33,294 bases of DNA from Oscillospiraceae bacterium (GCA_015067305.1 SVMT01000025.1:1-33294); one strand, 5' to 3'; positions 17,469 to 27,905 are shown, counted from the first letter of the stretch. The notes: a model not told the origin generated them from the sequence alone. A program made the numbers and translations.

Positions 17469-18710
17469 ATGAATAAAGACAAAAAAATCAAAAAAGTAGT
17501 CCTTGCTTATTCCGGCGGACTTGACACATCTATCATCATTCCTTGGCTTAAGGAAAATTATGACAACTGCGAAGTTGTTGCTGTTTCCGGTGACGTTGGT
17601 CAGGGTACAGAACTTGACGGTCTCGAAGAAAAAGCACTTAAAACAGGCGCTTCCAAACTTTACATTGAAGACCTCAAAGAAGACTATCTCGAAAACTATG
17701 TTTGGCCCTGCCTCAAAGCTGACGCTAAATATGAAGATTATCTCCTCGGTACATCTCACGCACGTCCCTGCATCGCAAAAAGACTTGTAGAGATCGCTCT
17801 CGCAGAAGGTGCTGATGCTATCTGCCACGGTTGCACAGGTAAAGGCAACGACCAGGTTCGTTTTGAACTTACGATCAAAGCTTTCGCTCCCCATATGAAG
17901 ATCATCGCTCCCTGGAGAGAATGGGATATCAAATCCCGTGATGAGGAGATCGACTACGCAGAGGCTCACAACATTCCTCTTAAGATCAACCGCGAAACAA
18001 ACTACTCCAAAGACAAGAATATCTGGCACCTTTCCCACGAAGGCCTCGACCTCGAATCTCCTGCAAATGAACCCCAGTACAACAAGGACGGATTCCTTGA
18101 ACTCGGCGTTTCTCCCGAACAGGCTCCCGATGTTCCCACATATGTAACTATCCACTTTGAAAAAGGTGTTCCCACAGCTCTTGACGGCAAAGAAATGGGC
18201 GCAGTTGAACTTGTTACAGCTCTTAATGAGATAGGCGGCAAAAACGGTATCGGTCTTCTTGACATCGTTGAAAACCGTCTCGTTGGTATGAAGAGCCGTG
18301 GCGTTTACGAAACTCCCGCAGGTACTATCCTTTACAAAGCTCATAATGTTCTTGAAACAATTACTCTTGATAAAGAAACATTCCACTTCATGCAGGCACA
18401 GGTAGCTCCCAAAATGGCTGACCTCGTATATAACGGTCAGTGGTTCACACCTCTCCGTGAAGCGCTCTGCTGTTTTGTTGATAAAGTAAACGAAACAGTT
18501 ACAGGTGATGTTAAACTCAAGCTTTACAAAGGCAATGTTATCAACGCAGGCGTAACATCTCCCTATACTCTCTATGACGAACAGACAGCTTCCTTCGGTG
18601 AAGACGAAGATTACAACCAGGCAGACAGCGCAGGTTTCATCAACCTCTTCGGTCTTCCCATCAAAGTTAAGGCTGTTCTCGACGCAAGAAGAGAAAACGA
18701 AAATAAGTAA
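17469..18710 (+). CDS. argG: Argininosuccinate synthase
   Basis: 413 residues from the ATG at 17469. An AAAGGTG ribosome binding site ends seven bases upstream, which argues against the in-frame GTG at 17460. The enzyme joins citrulline and aspartate using ATP. The N-terminal PP-loop AYSGGLDTS is present, with later conserved segments [20 protein letters not shown] and NLWHLSHEG-like [14 protein letters not shown]. Length is normal for the family. It heads the arginine cluster from a promoter that overlaps ARG-box-like sites. Codon use is strongly biased toward CTC, CCC, ATC and AAC, which suggests high expression. Confidence 0.97.
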   Translation: MNKDKKIKKVVLAYSGGLDTSIIIPWLKENYDNCEVVAVSGDVGQGTELDGLEEKALKTGASKLYIEDLKEDYLENYVWPCLKADAKYEDYLLGTSHARPCIAKRLVEIALAEGADAICHGCTGKGNDQVRFELTIKAFAPHMKIIAPWREWDIKSRDEEIDYAEAHNIPLKINRETNYSKDKNIWHLSHEGLDLESPANEPQYNKDGFLELGVSPEQAPDVPTYVTIHFEKGVPTALDGKEMGAVELVTALNEIGGKNGIGLLDIVENRLVGMKSRGVYETPAGTILYKAHNVLETITLDKETFHFMQAQVAPKMADLVYNGQWFTPLREALCCFVDKVNETVTGDVKLKLYKGNVINAGVTSPYTLYDEQTASFGEDEDYNQADSAGFINLFGLPIKVKAVLDARRENENK

Positions 18711-18728
18711 TAAAGGAAAGTTTTTCAA

Positions 18729-18998
18729 ATGAAAGCTATTATTACCGTTACAGGTAAAGATACAGTTGGTATCATTGCAAAGGTCAGTGCTTGCTGTTCT
18801 GATTATAATGCAAATATCCTGGATATTACTCAGAAAGTTCTCGGTGATATGTTCGTCATGATCATGATGGCGGACATCACCGGTCTGAATATCAAATTTA
18901 CCGATTTCGTTGACAAAATGGACGAGATCGGCAAGAAGAATAATCTCGTGATCCATACAATGCACGAAGATATCTTCAACGCAATGCACAAAATATAA
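18729..18998 (+). CDS. ACT-domain regulatory protein (UPF0237 family)
   Basis: 89 residues forming one ACT domain: MKAIITVTGKDTVGIIAKVSACCSD at the start gives the first beta strand and helix, with NILDITQKVLGDMFVMIMM next. UPF0237 proteins are stand-alone ACT domains, thought to bind an amino acid or similar ligand. It begins 18 nt after the argG stop codon and is directly followed by a UPF0210 gene. This ACT-UPF0210 pairing is common in Firmicutes. Its place right after argG suggests, but does not prove, a link to amino acid sensing. Ligand unknown. Confidence 0.85.
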   Translation: MKAIITVTGKDTVGIIAKVSACCSDYNANILDITQKVLGDMFVMIMMADITGLNIKFTDFVDKMDEIGKKNNLVIHTMHEDIFNAMHKI

Positions 18999-19016
18999 GG
19001 GTGGGTTTTGACGAAA

Positions 19017-20384
19017 ATGATTAACGACCACGATATACTTGAGACCATAAATATGATCGCTCAGGAGCATCTTGACGTCAGAACCATCACCATGGGTATT
19101 TCCCTCAACAGCTGTATTGACAGCGATGTTGATAAGTGCTGCGATAAAATTTATGATAAGATCTGCAAGCGCGCAGAGCATCTTGTTGAAACAGGTATGG
19201 AAATTGAAAAAGAATACGGTATTCCCATTATCAATAAGAGGATTTCCGTGACACCCATTGCTCAGATCGCGGCGGCAGCGGCAGGCGAAAATAAAAATTT
19301 CAACTGCACTCCCTTTGCGTTGGCGCTTCAAAAAGCGGCTGATACATGCGGTGTAAACTTCATCGGCGGCTTTTCTGCTCTTGTTCAGAAAGGCTTCTCT
19401 GTTTCGGATATAGCCCTTATAAATTCCATTCCCGAAGCGCTTACTGTTACAAATAATGTTTGCTCTTCCGTGAATATTGCCTCCACAAAAGCAGGTATCA
19501 ATATGGATGCTGTTGCTATGATGGGTAAGGTTATCAAACAGCTTGCATATAACACGAAAGATGCTGATTCCATCGGCTGTGCAAAACTTGTTGTATTTGC
19601 AAATGTTCCCGAAGATAACCCCTTCATGGCAGGCGCTTTCCACGGTACAGGCGAAGGCGAATGTATGATAAATGTCGGCGTTTCAGGTCCCGGCGTTGTT
19701 AAAAAAGCTCTTGAAAAATGCGACGGCACACTTTCCGATGTGGCTGAAACTGTCAAAAAGACTGCATTCAAGATCACAAGAATGGGTCAGCTTGTTGCTA
19801 CGGAAGCTTCCAAGAGACTTGGCGTGCCTTTCGGCATCGTTGACTTGTCCCTTGCGCCCACTCCTGCAGTAGGAGACTCCGTCGCTTATATTCTTGAGGA
19901 AATGGGACTTGAAAGCTGCGGATGCTGCGGAACTACTGCGGCACTTGCTCTTCTCAATGATGCTGTTAAAAAAGGTGGCGTAATGGCATCTTCCCACGTT
20001 GGAGGACTTTCAGGTGCGTTCATTCCCGTTTCCGAAGACGCAGGCATGATAAATGCTGTTAAATGCGGTTCACTTCCCATTGAAAAGCTTGAAGCGATGA
20101 CAGCTGTTTGTTCCGTTGGCCTTGACATGATCGCTGTTCCGGGTGATACGGATGAAAACGTGATCTCCGCACTCATTGCAGACGAAGCGGCAATCGGCGT
20201 TGTAAACAGCAAGACGACAGCAGTAAGAGTTATTCCCGCTTACGGCAAGACTGTAGGCGATTCCGTTGCATTCGGCGGACTTCTCGGCGAAGCTCCCGTT
20301 ATGAATATCAGCGGTTACTCTCCCGCAAAATTCATCGGTAGAGGCGGACGTATCCCCGCACCTATCCAGAGTCTTAAGAACTGA
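19017..20384 (+). CDS. UPF0210 family protein (PFL-like, DUF711)
   Basis: 455 residues from the ATG at 19017. Family members begin with an M-(x)-I-x-x-x-ETI-x-MI pattern followed by the [11 protein letters not shown] segment, which this start reproduces; an in-frame TTG at 19008 is possible but less likely. Conserved glycine-rich parts are visible ([57 protein letters not shown]). The family is structurally related to pyruvate formate-lyase-like barrels, but no radical glycine motif is seen and its reaction is not established. It pairs with the ACT protein 18 nt upstream, which may regulate it. A terminator follows. Confidence 0.88.
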   Translation: MINDHDILETINMIAQEHLDVRTITMGISLNSCIDSDVDKCCDKIYDKICKRAEHLVETGMEIEKEYGIPIINKRISVTPIAQIAAAAAGENKNFNCTPFALALQKAADTCGVNFIGGFSALVQKGFSVSDIALINSIPEALTVTNNVCSSVNIASTKAGINMDAVAMMGKVIKQLAYNTKDADSIGCAKLVVFANVPEDNPFMAGAFHGTGEGECMINVGVSGPGVVKKALEKCDGTLSDVAETVKKTAFKITRMGQLVATEASKRLGVPFGIVDLSLAPTPAVGDSVAYILEEMGLESCGCCGTTAALALLNDAVKKGGVMASSHVGGLSGAFIPVSEDAGMINAVKCGSLPIEKLEAMTAVCSVGLDMIAVPGDTDENVISALIADEAAIGVVNSKTTAVRVIPAYGKTVGDSVAFGGLLGEAPVMNISGYSPAKFIGRGGRIPAPIQSLKN

Positions 20385-20398
20385 TTTATTTTAATTCA

Positions 20399-20454
20399 GG
20401 CTATGGCGGTCTGCTTTTAGATAAGTTTGACCGTCACAGCCGTTGGTATTTTTT
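20399..20454 (+). terminator. Terminator after argG-ACT-UPF0210
   Basis: GGCTATGGCGGTC (20399-20411) pairs with GACCGTCACAGCC (20429-20441), with one mismatch, one G-T pair and a 17-base loop, followed by a T run (TATTTTTT). It would end the first arg transcript, so argH onward probably has its own promoter. A TATAAT near 20470 upstream of the next gene is a candidate -10 without a clear -35. Confidence 0.7.
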
Positions 20455-20501
20455 AATTATCTACATATTATAATATATATTCTTCAAAGGATGTTGCCTC
20501 A

Positions 20502-22874
20502 ATGAAATTTTCCGAAAAGTTTATTTGTGCCGGTAAAGAATATTCTACCTGGGAAAAGCATGTTCCTGCTCCCTATTTCCGAAAGGGATTTGTCCTTGAC
20601 CGTGATTTGGCTTCCGCAGAGATCACTGTAACAGGGCTTGGTTTTTATATGCTTTATATAAACGGAAAAGATGTTACAAAGGGTATTCTTGCGCCTTATA
20701 TCTCCAATCCCGACCATATCGTATATTACGATAACTATGATATTTCAAAATATCTCGTAAAGGGTAAAAATGTCATTGCACTTGTTCTCGGAAACGGTTT
20801 TCAGAATAATATCGGTGGCGAGGTCTGGGATTTCAATCTTGCCCGTTTCAGAAGTTCTCCCAAATGTGCTTTGACTTTTGAGGCAAAACTTTCCGACGGT
20901 TCCGAAATTTCCTTTGAAGCTGACGAAACATTCAAAACAGCACCCTCTCCCATTTTGTTTGATGATATGCGTTGCGGTGTTCATTATGATGCACGTAACG
21001 AAATTGACGGCTGGAATCTCCCCGAATTTGACGATTCCGATTGGAAGAATGCCGAATTTGCGGAAAAACCGAGAGGTGACTTCCGTCTTTGTACAGTTGA
21101 ACCTATTACATGTCAGTATGAATGTGAGGGTAAACTTCTCCGTAAAACTGAAATGGATCCTTATTTTACCAATAAGGATTACATTGCCGCAAAAGTTCCC
21201 GTATATAAGCCTGTAAACAGAGAAGGTTATCTTTATGATTTCGGCGTAAATGCCGCAGGCACTGCAAGGATCAGAATCAACGGCAGATGCGGTCAGACTG
21301 TTGAATTGCAGTTCCTTGAACATATAATGCTTGACGGCACGCCTTCTTATACCAATTTCCAGTTCTATCCCGACGGTTACTGTCAGCGTGTTGTTTATAC
21401 ATGTAAAGGCGGCGAAGAGATCTTTGTTGTTCCTTTTACCTATTTCGGCTGTCAGTATTGTGTCGTAATGGGGCTTGACGAAGAACAGGTGAAGAATTTC
21501 GGGGTCACATATCTCGTATGTAATTCTGACCTTGAAGAGAGAGGCTCTTTTGAGTGTTCCGACGAAGTAGCAAACAAACTTCAGAGCATGGTCCGTGTTT
21601 CCGACCTTGCGAATTTCTATTATTTCCCCACAGACTGTCCCCAGCGTGAGAAAAACGGCTGGACAGGCGATGCGGCGCTTTCCGCAGAGCAGTTGACGCT
21701 CAATTTTGCTGTCGAAAACAGCCTTTCAGAGTGGATGCGCAGTATTGTTAAGTCCCAAAACGAAAAAGGCGAAATAAGCGGCGTTGTTCCCACAACTACA
21801 TGGGGTTATGACAACGGTCCCGCCTGGGATATTGTAATGTTCAATATTCCTTATTATACATATATCTACCGCGGCGAAACGGATATGATAAAAGAACATT
21901 CTGCGGCTCTTCTTCAGTATCTCCATTTTATATCTACACGCCGTGACGAACGGGGACTTGTTTATTCGGGTCTCAGAGACTGGTGTCCCGTAACCGTTAT
22001 TAAAGCGGAACGTGTATTTACCTCATCTCTTACTGTAATGGATATGTGTCGAAAGGCTTCCGTTATGTTCGGAGCTATCGGAATGAATCTTGCAAAAGCA
22101 TTTGCTGACGGACTTTTTGCCGAACTGAAAGCTTCTGTAAGAAATCATTTAATTGATTTCGGTACAATGACTGCTGACGGCAGATGTCAGACATCTCAGG
22201 CTATGGCTATTTATTACGGTGCTTTTGAACCTGCGGAAAAACCTGCGGCGTTTAAGGTCTTGCTTGATATTATCCATGAAAACGATGACTTTATAGATGT
22301 GGGTGTTCTCGGCGGAAGAGTTCTTTTCCATGTTCTTTCCGAAGGCGGCGAAGGTGCTCTTGCGTATAAGATGATCACACGTCCCGAATATCCCTCATAC
22401 GGTTTCTGCGTAAAACAGGGTATGACTTCATTGCCTGAAGATTTTACCACACCGAGACTTGACAGGGGAGTAAGCTCCTTGAACCACCATTTCTGGGGAG
22501 ATATCTCCAACTGGTTTATCAGCAAAGTTGCAGGAATACGTGTAAATCCCTACGGAAATGACGCTGCCTGTGTAAATATCGTTCCCGATTTTATTCCCTC
22601 TCTTGACCATGCTTCAGCGCATTACGATACTGTTAAGGGCAGAGTTTCCGTTTCATGGAAGCGTGACGGAGAGAATATTCTGCTCACAGTTGAAAGACCT
22701 GAAGATGTCACGGGCAGAGTTCTTCTCAATAACGGTTGGTATTGCCATAATCTCGATTACGGCATGTTCTGCTGTGAGGAAGAAAGCCAGAGAGGTGTGG
22801 CTGTATTCCACCACGAAAACAATAAAACATATATACTCAGAAAGAAAACAAATTCACCTTATTTGAAAGGATAA
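20502..22874 (+). CDS. Alpha-L-rhamnosidase-like glycoside hydrolase (GH78)
   Basis: 790 residues without a signal peptide, so cytoplasmic. The N-terminal beta-sandwich domains (FRKGFVLDRDL, LGFYMLYINGKDV, LGNGFQNN) match the rhamnosidase N domain. The (alpha/alpha)6 barrel has the family signature TDCPQREKNGWTGDA near residues 378-392, which includes the acid Glu/Asp residues. Later comes SLNHHFWGDISNWF, where the family usually has NHY and the second catalytic region. It would release L-rhamnose from oligosaccharides such as pectin fragments or glycosides after import. It stands inside the arginine cluster, ending six bases before argH, with the argH ribosome binding site overlapping its last codons; the two are therefore cotranscribed. 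The pairing with argH has no known metabolic reason. Confidence 0.88.
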   Translation: MKFSEKFICAGKEYSTWEKHVPAPYFRKGFVLDRDLASAEITVTGLGFYMLYINGKDVTKGILAPYISNPDHIVYYDNYDISKYLVKGKNVIALVLGNGFQNNIGGEVWDFNLARFRSSPKCALTFEAKLSDGSEISFEADETFKTAPSPILFDDMRCGVHYDARNEIDGWNLPEFDDSDWKNAEFAEKPRGDFRLCTVEPITCQYECEGKLLRKTEMDPYFTNKDYIAAKVPVYKPVNREGYLYDFGVNAAGTARIRINGRCGQTVELQFLEHIMLDGTPSYTNFQFYPDGYCQRVVYTCKGGEEIFVVPFTYFGCQYCVVMGLDEEQVKNFGVTYLVCNSDLEERGSFECSDEVANKLQSMVRVSDLANFYYFPTDCPQREKNGWTGDAALSAEQLTLNFAVENSLSEWMRSIVKSQNEKGEISGVVPTTTWGYDNGPAWDIVMFNIPYYTYIYRGETDMIKEHSAALLQYLHFISTRRDERGLVYSGLRDWCPVTVIKAERVFTSSLTVMDMCRKASVMFGAIGMNLAKAFADGLFAELKASVRNHLIDFGTMTADGRCQTSQAMAIYYGAFEPAEKPAAFKVLLDIIHENDDFIDVGVLGGRVLFHVLSEGGEGALAYKMITRPEYPSYGFCVKQGMTSLPEDFTTPRLDRGVSSLNHHFWGDISNWFISKVAGIRVNPYGNDAACVNIVPDFIPSLDHASAHYDTVKGRVSVSWKRDGENILLTVERPEDVTGRVLLNNGWYCHNLDYGMFCCEEESQRGVAVFHHENNKTYILRKKTNSPYLKG

Positions 22875-22880
22875 ATATAA

Positions 22881-24260
22881 ATGAAACTTTGGCAGGGCAG
22901 GTTCTCCAAGGCGGAGGACGAAAAAGTAAACGACTTCAACTCTTCCATACATTTTGACAAACGACTTTACAGAGAAGATATAGAGGGAAGTCTCGCTCAC
23001 TCCGAAATGCTTTCTCAGTGCGGAATAATTACTGTTGAAGAAAAAAATAAAATACATGAAGGTCTCAAGGGTATTCTTGAAGATATCGAAAACGGCAAGA
23101 TCGAATTTTCCGTTGACAGCGAAGATATCCACATGAACGTTGAAACTATTCTGACTGAACGTATTGGTGACGCAGGAAAACGTCTCCACACCGCAAGAAG
23201 CAGAAATGATCAGGTAGCTCTTGATATCAGACTTTACATGAGAAAAGAGATCGCCGATATAATGGTTCTCATCAGAGACCTTGTAAATGCGATAGTTGAC
23301 GAGGCTGAAAAAACGAAGAACTACGTTATGCCCTCTTACACACATCTCCAGAGAGCTCAGCCCGTAAGTTTTGCTCATTACATCATGGCTTATGCGCAGA
23401 TGTTTCACCGTGATTTGCAGAGATATGAGGATTGCGCAGAGAGAATGAATCTTTGTCCCCTCGGTGCGGGAGCCCTTGCGACAACAAGCTATCCCATTAA
23501 CAGAAAACTTTCCGCTGAACTTCTGGGATTTGACGGAATCGTTGAAAACAGCATGGACGCAGTTTCCGACAGAGATTTCCTCATTGAATTCTGTTCCGCT
23601 TCTTCCATTTTCATGATGCACCTTTCCAGATTCTGCGAAGAAATTATTCTCTGGTGCAGTTCCGAATTTGCATTCATCTCCCTTGATGACGCTTACGCTA
23701 CAGGTTCTTCCATTATGCCTCAGAAGAAAAACCCCGATATTGCAGAACTTTGCAGGGGTAAAAGCGGTCGTGTTTACGGTTCGCTCATTACTCTTCTTAC
23801 GGTGATGAAAGGTCTGCCTCTTGCATACAACAAGGATATGCAGGAAGATAAGGAAGCCGCGTTCGACTGTATTGATACTGTTAAACAGTGCGCTGAAATT
23901 TTTACGCCCATGTTCAAGTCCATGACAGTAAGAAAAGAAAATCTCAGAAAAGCGGCGGCGAAAGGCTTCATAAATGCTACAGACTGCGCTGATTATCTCG
24001 TTGGTAAAGGACTTCCTTTCAGAGACGCTTATAAAATTACAGGTCGTGCAGTTGCTCTTTGCGAGCAGAAAAACTGCGACCTTGAAACACTTTCGCTTGA
24101 AGATTACAAAACACTTTCACCTCTCTTTGAGGATGATGTGTATGCCGCTATAAATATCGAGCATTGTCTCGCCGCAAGAAAGGCAGACGGTGGTCCTGCT
24201 CCCGAAGCGGTAACAAAGCAGATAGAAAATTTAAAGGAGAAAATGAAAAGATATGAATAA
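22881..24260 (+). CDS. argH: Argininosuccinate lyase
   Basis: 459 residues, full length. It begins KLWQGRFSKAEDEKVNDFNSS, has the HTARSRNDQVALD segment and the family signature GSSIMPQKKNPD near 275-287, where the flexible catalytic loop lies. It cleaves argininosuccinate to arginine and fumarate. The start is supported by AAAGGA overlapping the end of the rhamnosidase gene. Its last eight bases overlap argC. argG lies 4 kb upstream, with the ACT/UPF0210 pair, a terminator and the rhamnosidase gene in between, so argG and argH, often adjacent, are split here. Confidence 0.97.
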   Translation: MKLWQGRFSKAEDEKVNDFNSSIHFDKRLYREDIEGSLAHSEMLSQCGIITVEEKNKIHEGLKGILEDIENGKIEFSVDSEDIHMNVETILTERIGDAGKRLHTARSRNDQVALDIRLYMRKEIADIMVLIRDLVNAIVDEAEKTKNYVMPSYTHLQRAQPVSFAHYIMAYAQMFHRDLQRYEDCAERMNLCPLGAGALATTSYPINRKLSAELLGFDGIVENSMDAVSDRDFLIEFCSASSIFMMHLSRFCEEIILWCSSEFAFISLDDAYATGSSIMPQKKNPDIAELCRGKSGRVYGSLITLLTVMKGLPLAYNKDMQEDKEAAFDCIDTVKQCAEIFTPMFKSMTVRKENLRKAAAKGFINATDCADYLVGKGLPFRDAYKITGRAVALCEQKNCDLETLSLEDYKTLSPLFEDDVYAAINIEHCLAARKADGGPAPEAVTKQIENLKEKMKRYE

Positions 24261-25293
24261 AGTAAGAGCTGCCATCATCGGTGCATCAGGATATGCAGGA
24301 GCAGAACTCCTAAGAATACTTCTCATGCATCCAAATGTAGAGGTTACGGGAATTACTTCCGTTTCTTATACGGGTCAGGGAATTGAATCCATATATCCCT
24401 CATTTACAAAGATCTGCGAAAAACTTCTCGTGACAGAGGAAGAAGCTGTTGAAAACGCAGATGTTGTATTTGCTTCCATGCCTCACGGTCTCAGCCAGGA
24501 ACTTGCCGCTACTTGTGATAAATGTGGAAAGGTTTTCATTGACCTCGGTGCAGACTTCCGTCTTGACGAAGCCGAAGTTTACGAAAAGTGGTACGGCAAA
24601 GAATACGTTCACGAAGAACTCCACGCAAAGGCTGTTTACGGTCTTTCCGAAGTTTTCAGAGAAGATATTAAAAACACAAAGCTCATCGGTAACCCCGGTT
24701 GTTATCCCACAAGTATTTCTCTCGGACTTTATCCCGCAATTAAAAACGAACTTATCGTTGCAGATGATATCATCATCGACTCCAAGAGTGGTGTAACGGG
24801 CGCAGGTAAAAGCCTTACTCAGAAAACTCATTACCCCGAATGTAACGAAGCTTTCTCTCCCTATAATATAGGTAAACACAGACATACTCCTGAGATCGAA
24901 CAGACTCTCTCCAAATTTGCAGGCAAAAAGGTAAGAGTAACTTTCACTCCCCATCTTCTTCCAGTTAACAGAGGTATCGTTTCCACCATTTACTGCAATA
25001 AGGCGACTGATCTGACTATTGAAGAGATCAGAAACCTTTATGTTGAAGCGTATAAAAATGAAAAATTTGTCAGAGTTCTCCCCCTCGGCGACTGTGCAAA
25101 CCTCAAAAATGTAAGATACAGTAATTACTGCGATATTTCACTCCATGAAGATCCTCATACAAATAAACTCATAATCGTTTCCACCATTGACAATATGGTC
25201 AAAGGTGCCGCAGGTCAGGCGGTTCAGAATATGAACATCGTTTGCGGATTTGAAGAGGATGCAGGAATAGACTTTATTCCCCCGGCCTTTTAA
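24253..25293 (+). CDS. argC: N-acetyl-gamma-glutamyl-phosphate reductase
   Basis: 346 residues. The NADPH-binding GASGYAGAELLRIL is at residues 10-23 and the catalytic Cys150 sits in GNPGCYPTS. HRHTPEIEQ further on is also typical. It reduces N-acetylglutamyl phosphate to the semialdehyde, the third step of arginine synthesis. It overlaps argH by eight bases, with AAGGAG inside the argH end, so the two are translationally coupled. A short palindromic remnant follows before argJ. Confidence 0.97.
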   Translation: MNKVRAAIIGASGYAGAELLRILLMHPNVEVTGITSVSYTGQGIESIYPSFTKICEKLLVTEEEAVENADVVFASMPHGLSQELAATCDKCGKVFIDLGADFRLDEAEVYEKWYGKEYVHEELHAKAVYGLSEVFREDIKNTKLIGNPGCYPTSISLGLYPAIKNELIVADDIIIDSKSGVTGAGKSLTQKTHYPECNEAFSPYNIGKHRHTPEIEQTLSKFAGKKVRVTFTPHLLPVNRGIVSTIYCNKATDLTIEEIRNLYVEAYKNEKFVRVLPLGDCANLKNVRYSNYCDISLHEDPHTNKLIIVSTIDNMVKGAAGQAVQNMNIVCGFEEDAGIDFIPPAF

Positions 25294-25295
25294 TA

Positions 25296-25330
25296 CCTCC
25301 CTCCAAGAGGGAGGGGGACCGCTGTGCGGT
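25296..25330. repeat. MITE-like remnant between argC and argJ
   Basis: Two adjacent hairpins, CCTCCCTC-caa-GAGGGAGG (25296-25314) and ACCGC-tgt-GCGGT (25318-25330). They have the same style as the end hairpins of the repeats at 27499-27680 and 27704-27905, consistent with one end of such an element. It could also act as a weak terminator or mRNA processing site. Confidence 0.6.
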
Positions 25331-25385
25331 GGAAGGAGATTATCCAACTTTAAAATTTTAGAATCAAGAAAGGCGAATCATTATA

Positions 25386-26600
25386 ATGAAATTTATTGAA
25401 AACGGTTCCGTAACATCACCCAAGGGTTTCCTTGCGTCGGGTGTTCGTTGCGGTATTCGTCCCACACAGACGAAAAAAGACCTTGCGCTTATTTTTGCCG
25501 AAGTACCTTGTACTGCTGCGGCTGTTTATACAAAAAATCTCGTAAAGGGTGCGCCCCTTACAGTTACTAAAAACCATATTTCCGACGGTTTTGCCCGTGC
25601 AGTTATCTGCAACAGCGGTAACGCAAACACTTGTAATGCCGACGGCGAAGAAAAAGCTGAAATGACTTGCGACGCACTTGCAAAGGCTCTCAATATTTCC
25701 GCAAATGATATCATTATCGGTTCCACGGGTGTTATCGGTCAGCCCATAAATGTTAACGCTATCATCGGCGGTATTCCCGAACTCGTTGAAAAACTCTCCG
25801 AAAACGGTACCCCTGCCGCAGAAGCTATCATGACCACGGATACTGTTAAAAAAGAATATGCCGTTGAGTTTGAGATATGTGGAAAGACTGCACATATCGG
25901 CGCTATTGCTAAGGGTTCAGGTATGATAAACCCCAACATGGCAACAATGCTTTCTTTCATTACGACTGATGTTAAGATCAGCGCAGAAATGCTTGATGTT
26001 GCTCTCCATATGGCGGTTGAAGATACATACAATATGATCTGCATTGACGGCGACACAAGTACAAACGACATGGTTTCAATCATGGCTTCAGGTCTTGCAG
26101 GCAATGAAGAGATCACGACAACAAACGCTGATTTCAGTAATTTTGTGTCTGCGCTTACAAATGTAGCCGCAAAGATCGCGCAGAGCATCGCAAAAGACGG
26201 CGAAGGCGCTACGAAACTTCTCAGAGTTATCGTTTCCGATTGTAAAACAGTTGAATATGCAAGAACTATCGCTCTTTCAGTTGTTTCATCCAGCCTTGTC
26301 AAAGCTGCAATGTTCGGTGCTGACGCTAACTGGGGCCGCGTTCTTTGCGCTATTGGTTACGCAGGCTGTGATGTCGATGTTACAAAGATAGATGTAAGTT
26401 TTGAATCCAAAGCAGGAAAGATTTGTGTTTGTGAAAACGGTGCAGGAATTCCTTTCAGCGAAGAAATTGCAAAAGAAATTCTTCTTTGCGATGAAATAGA
26501 TATTCTTGTAAATATGAATGACGGTCATTCCAACGCTATTGCTTACGGCTGTGACCTCACATACGATTACGTTAAAATTAACGGCGACTACCGTACATAA
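25386..26600 (+). CDS. argJ: Glutamate N-acetyltransferase / amino-acid acetyltransferase
   Basis: 404 residues. The self-cleavage site MATMLSF is present, with Thr187 as the new N-terminal nucleophile of the beta chain, preceded by KGSGMINPN. ArgJ moves the acetyl group from N-acetylornithine to glutamate, closing the cyclic pathway; bifunctional forms also use acetyl-CoA. No argA or argE is present here, so this is probably the route for both acetylation and deacetylation. GNSGNAN-like CNSGNANTC near 75-83 is conserved. It starts after AAAGGCG and ends 12 bases before argB. Confidence 0.96.
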   Translation: MKFIENGSVTSPKGFLASGVRCGIRPTQTKKDLALIFAEVPCTAAAVYTKNLVKGAPLTVTKNHISDGFARAVICNSGNANTCNADGEEKAEMTCDALAKALNISANDIIIGSTGVIGQPINVNAIIGGIPELVEKLSENGTPAAEAIMTTDTVKKEYAVEFEICGKTAHIGAIAKGSGMINPNMATMLSFITTDVKISAEMLDVALHMAVEDTYNMICIDGDTSTNDMVSIMASGLAGNEEITTTNADFSNFVSALTNVAAKIAQSIAKDGEGATKLLRVIVSDCKTVEYARTIALSVVSSSLVKAAMFGADANWGRVLCAIGYAGCDVDVTKIDVSFESKAGKICVCENGAGIPFSEEIAKEILLCDEIDILVNMNDGHSNAIAYGCDLTYDYVKINGDYRT

Positions 26601-26612
26601 GGAGAAAATACA

Positions 26613-27476
26613 ATGACAACATACGAACAGAAAGCCCAAATTATTTCAGAGGCTCTTCCTTATATCCAGAAATTCAGCGGCAAGACCGTAGTTATCAAAT
26701 ACGGCGGCAACGCTATGGTAAATGAGCAAATGAAGCACGCAGTTGTTGAGGACTGCCTTCTCCTTTCCCTCGTTGGCGTAAACTGCGTTCTCGTTCACGG
26801 CGGCGGTCCTGAGATCAACGATATGCTCGGTAAGATTGGCAAGGAAAGTAAATTCATAAACGGTCTCCGCTATACCGATGCTGAAACTATGAACATTGTT
26901 CAGATGTCCCTTGCAGGTAAAGTAAATAAAGATCTTGTGGCTCTTCTTACACTTTCGGGCGGTAAGGCAGTAGGTCTTTGCGGTCTTGATGCAGGACTTC
27001 TTAAAGCTGTAAAGCTTGAAGACGGCGAAAACGATTACGGTTTTGTGGGTGAAGTTACCGAGGTCAACAAGCAGGTTATTGAAGATGTTATCAATTCAGG
27101 ATATATCCCCGTAATTTCCACTGTCGCTCTCGGTGATGACGGACATTCCTACAATGTCAACGCCGATACAGCCGCAGGAAAAATTGCTTCAAGTCTCAAT
27201 GCTGAAAAGCTCATTCTCCTCACAGATACAAGAGGTGTTCTTGCTGACAGAAATGACGAATCTTCCATTATTCCTCAGATCCATGTTGATGAGATCGATG
27301 GATTTATCGAAAAAGGTTTTGTTGTGGGCGGCATGATCCCCAAGATCAAGTGCTGTGAAGATGCTCTCAGGGATGGCGTTCACTCCGCACATATCCTTGA
27401 CGGACGCGTTCCTCACTCAATTCTTATTGAAATGTTTACCGATGGCGGTATCGGTACGATGCTTAAAAAGGACTGA
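26613..27476 (+). CDS. argB: Acetylglutamate kinase
   Basis: 287 residues. VIKYGGNAM near 26-34 and HGGGPEIN near 63-70 form the phosphate-binding glycine loops of the amino acid kinase fold, and [12 protein letters not shown] is the conserved late motif. It phosphorylates N-acetylglutamate, usually the arginine-inhibited step. Family members that are feedback-inhibited carry an N-terminal helix before the first strand; here about 25 residues ([20 protein letters not shown]) could serve, so inhibition is plausible but not shown. Twelve bases separate it from argJ, with GGAGA upstream. Confidence 0.97.
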   Translation: MTTYEQKAQIISEALPYIQKFSGKTVVIKYGGNAMVNEQMKHAVVEDCLLLSLVGVNCVLVHGGGPEINDMLGKIGKESKFINGLRYTDAETMNIVQMSLAGKVNKDLVALLTLSGGKAVGLCGLDAGLLKAVKLEDGENDYGFVGEVTEVNKQVIEDVINSGYIPVISTVALGDDGHSYNVNADTAAGKIASSLNAEKLILLTDTRGVLADRNDESSIIPQIHVDEIDGFIEKGFVVGGMIPKIKCCEDALRDGVHSAHILDGRVPHSILIEMFTDGGIGTMLKKD

Positions 27477-27498
27477 ATTTATATTAATTGATGTATTT

Positions 27499-27680
27499 AC
27501 AATCCCTCAGTCAGCAAATGCTGACAGCTCCCTTTACACAAGGGAGCCTGTGATAAAGACAAGTTTTGCTTCTAAAAACCATGATTTTTATGTTTATTGG
27601 GGTTTCTTTTGGAATATGAATTTCATAACAAGGCTCCCTTGTGTAAAGGGAGCTGACGCCGAAGGCGGCTGAGGGATTGT
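27499..27680. repeat. MITE-like element, copy 1
   Basis: 182 bp bounded by 12-bp inverted ends ACAATCCCTCAG and CTGAGGGATTGT. Each end carries small hairpins (GCTCCCTT-tacac-AAGGGAGC on the left; GCC-gaa-GGC on the right). The inner roughly 95 bp match copy 2 with about two differences. It has no open reading frame of note, and sits 22 bp after argB. Confidence 0.85.
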
Positions 27681-27703
27681 TTAACGATGAATTTTCTCCT
27701 TTT

Positions 27704-27905
27704 ACAATCCCTCCGTCACGCTAACGCATGCCACCTCCCTTTACACAAGGGAGGCTGTGATAAAGACAAGTTTTGCTTCTAAAAACCGTGATTTTTATGT
27801 TTATTGGGGTTTCTTTTGAAATATGAATTTCATAACAAGGCTCCCTTGTATACACGTGCAAGCAAGTGTGGAGCTGGCTTGCCATAGGCAAGACTGAGGG
27901 ATTGT
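27704..27905. repeat. MITE-like element, copy 2
   Basis: 202 bp in the same orientation as copy 1, with ends ACAATCCCTC and GAGGGATTGT. The inner part, starting TGTGATAAAGACAAG, is nearly identical to copy 1, but the subterminal hairpins differ and the right end has extra bases near 27850-27890. The two copies are 23 bp apart and together widen the argB-argD gap to 501 bp. Confidence 0.85.

Noticed and set aside
17451-19643. 730-residue open frame on the minus strand across argG, the ACT gene and most of UPF0210
   Set aside because: It is antisense to three clearly conserved genes, is rich in Cys, Phe, Val and His as expected of a complement-strand shadow, and has no family resemblance or proper start signal.
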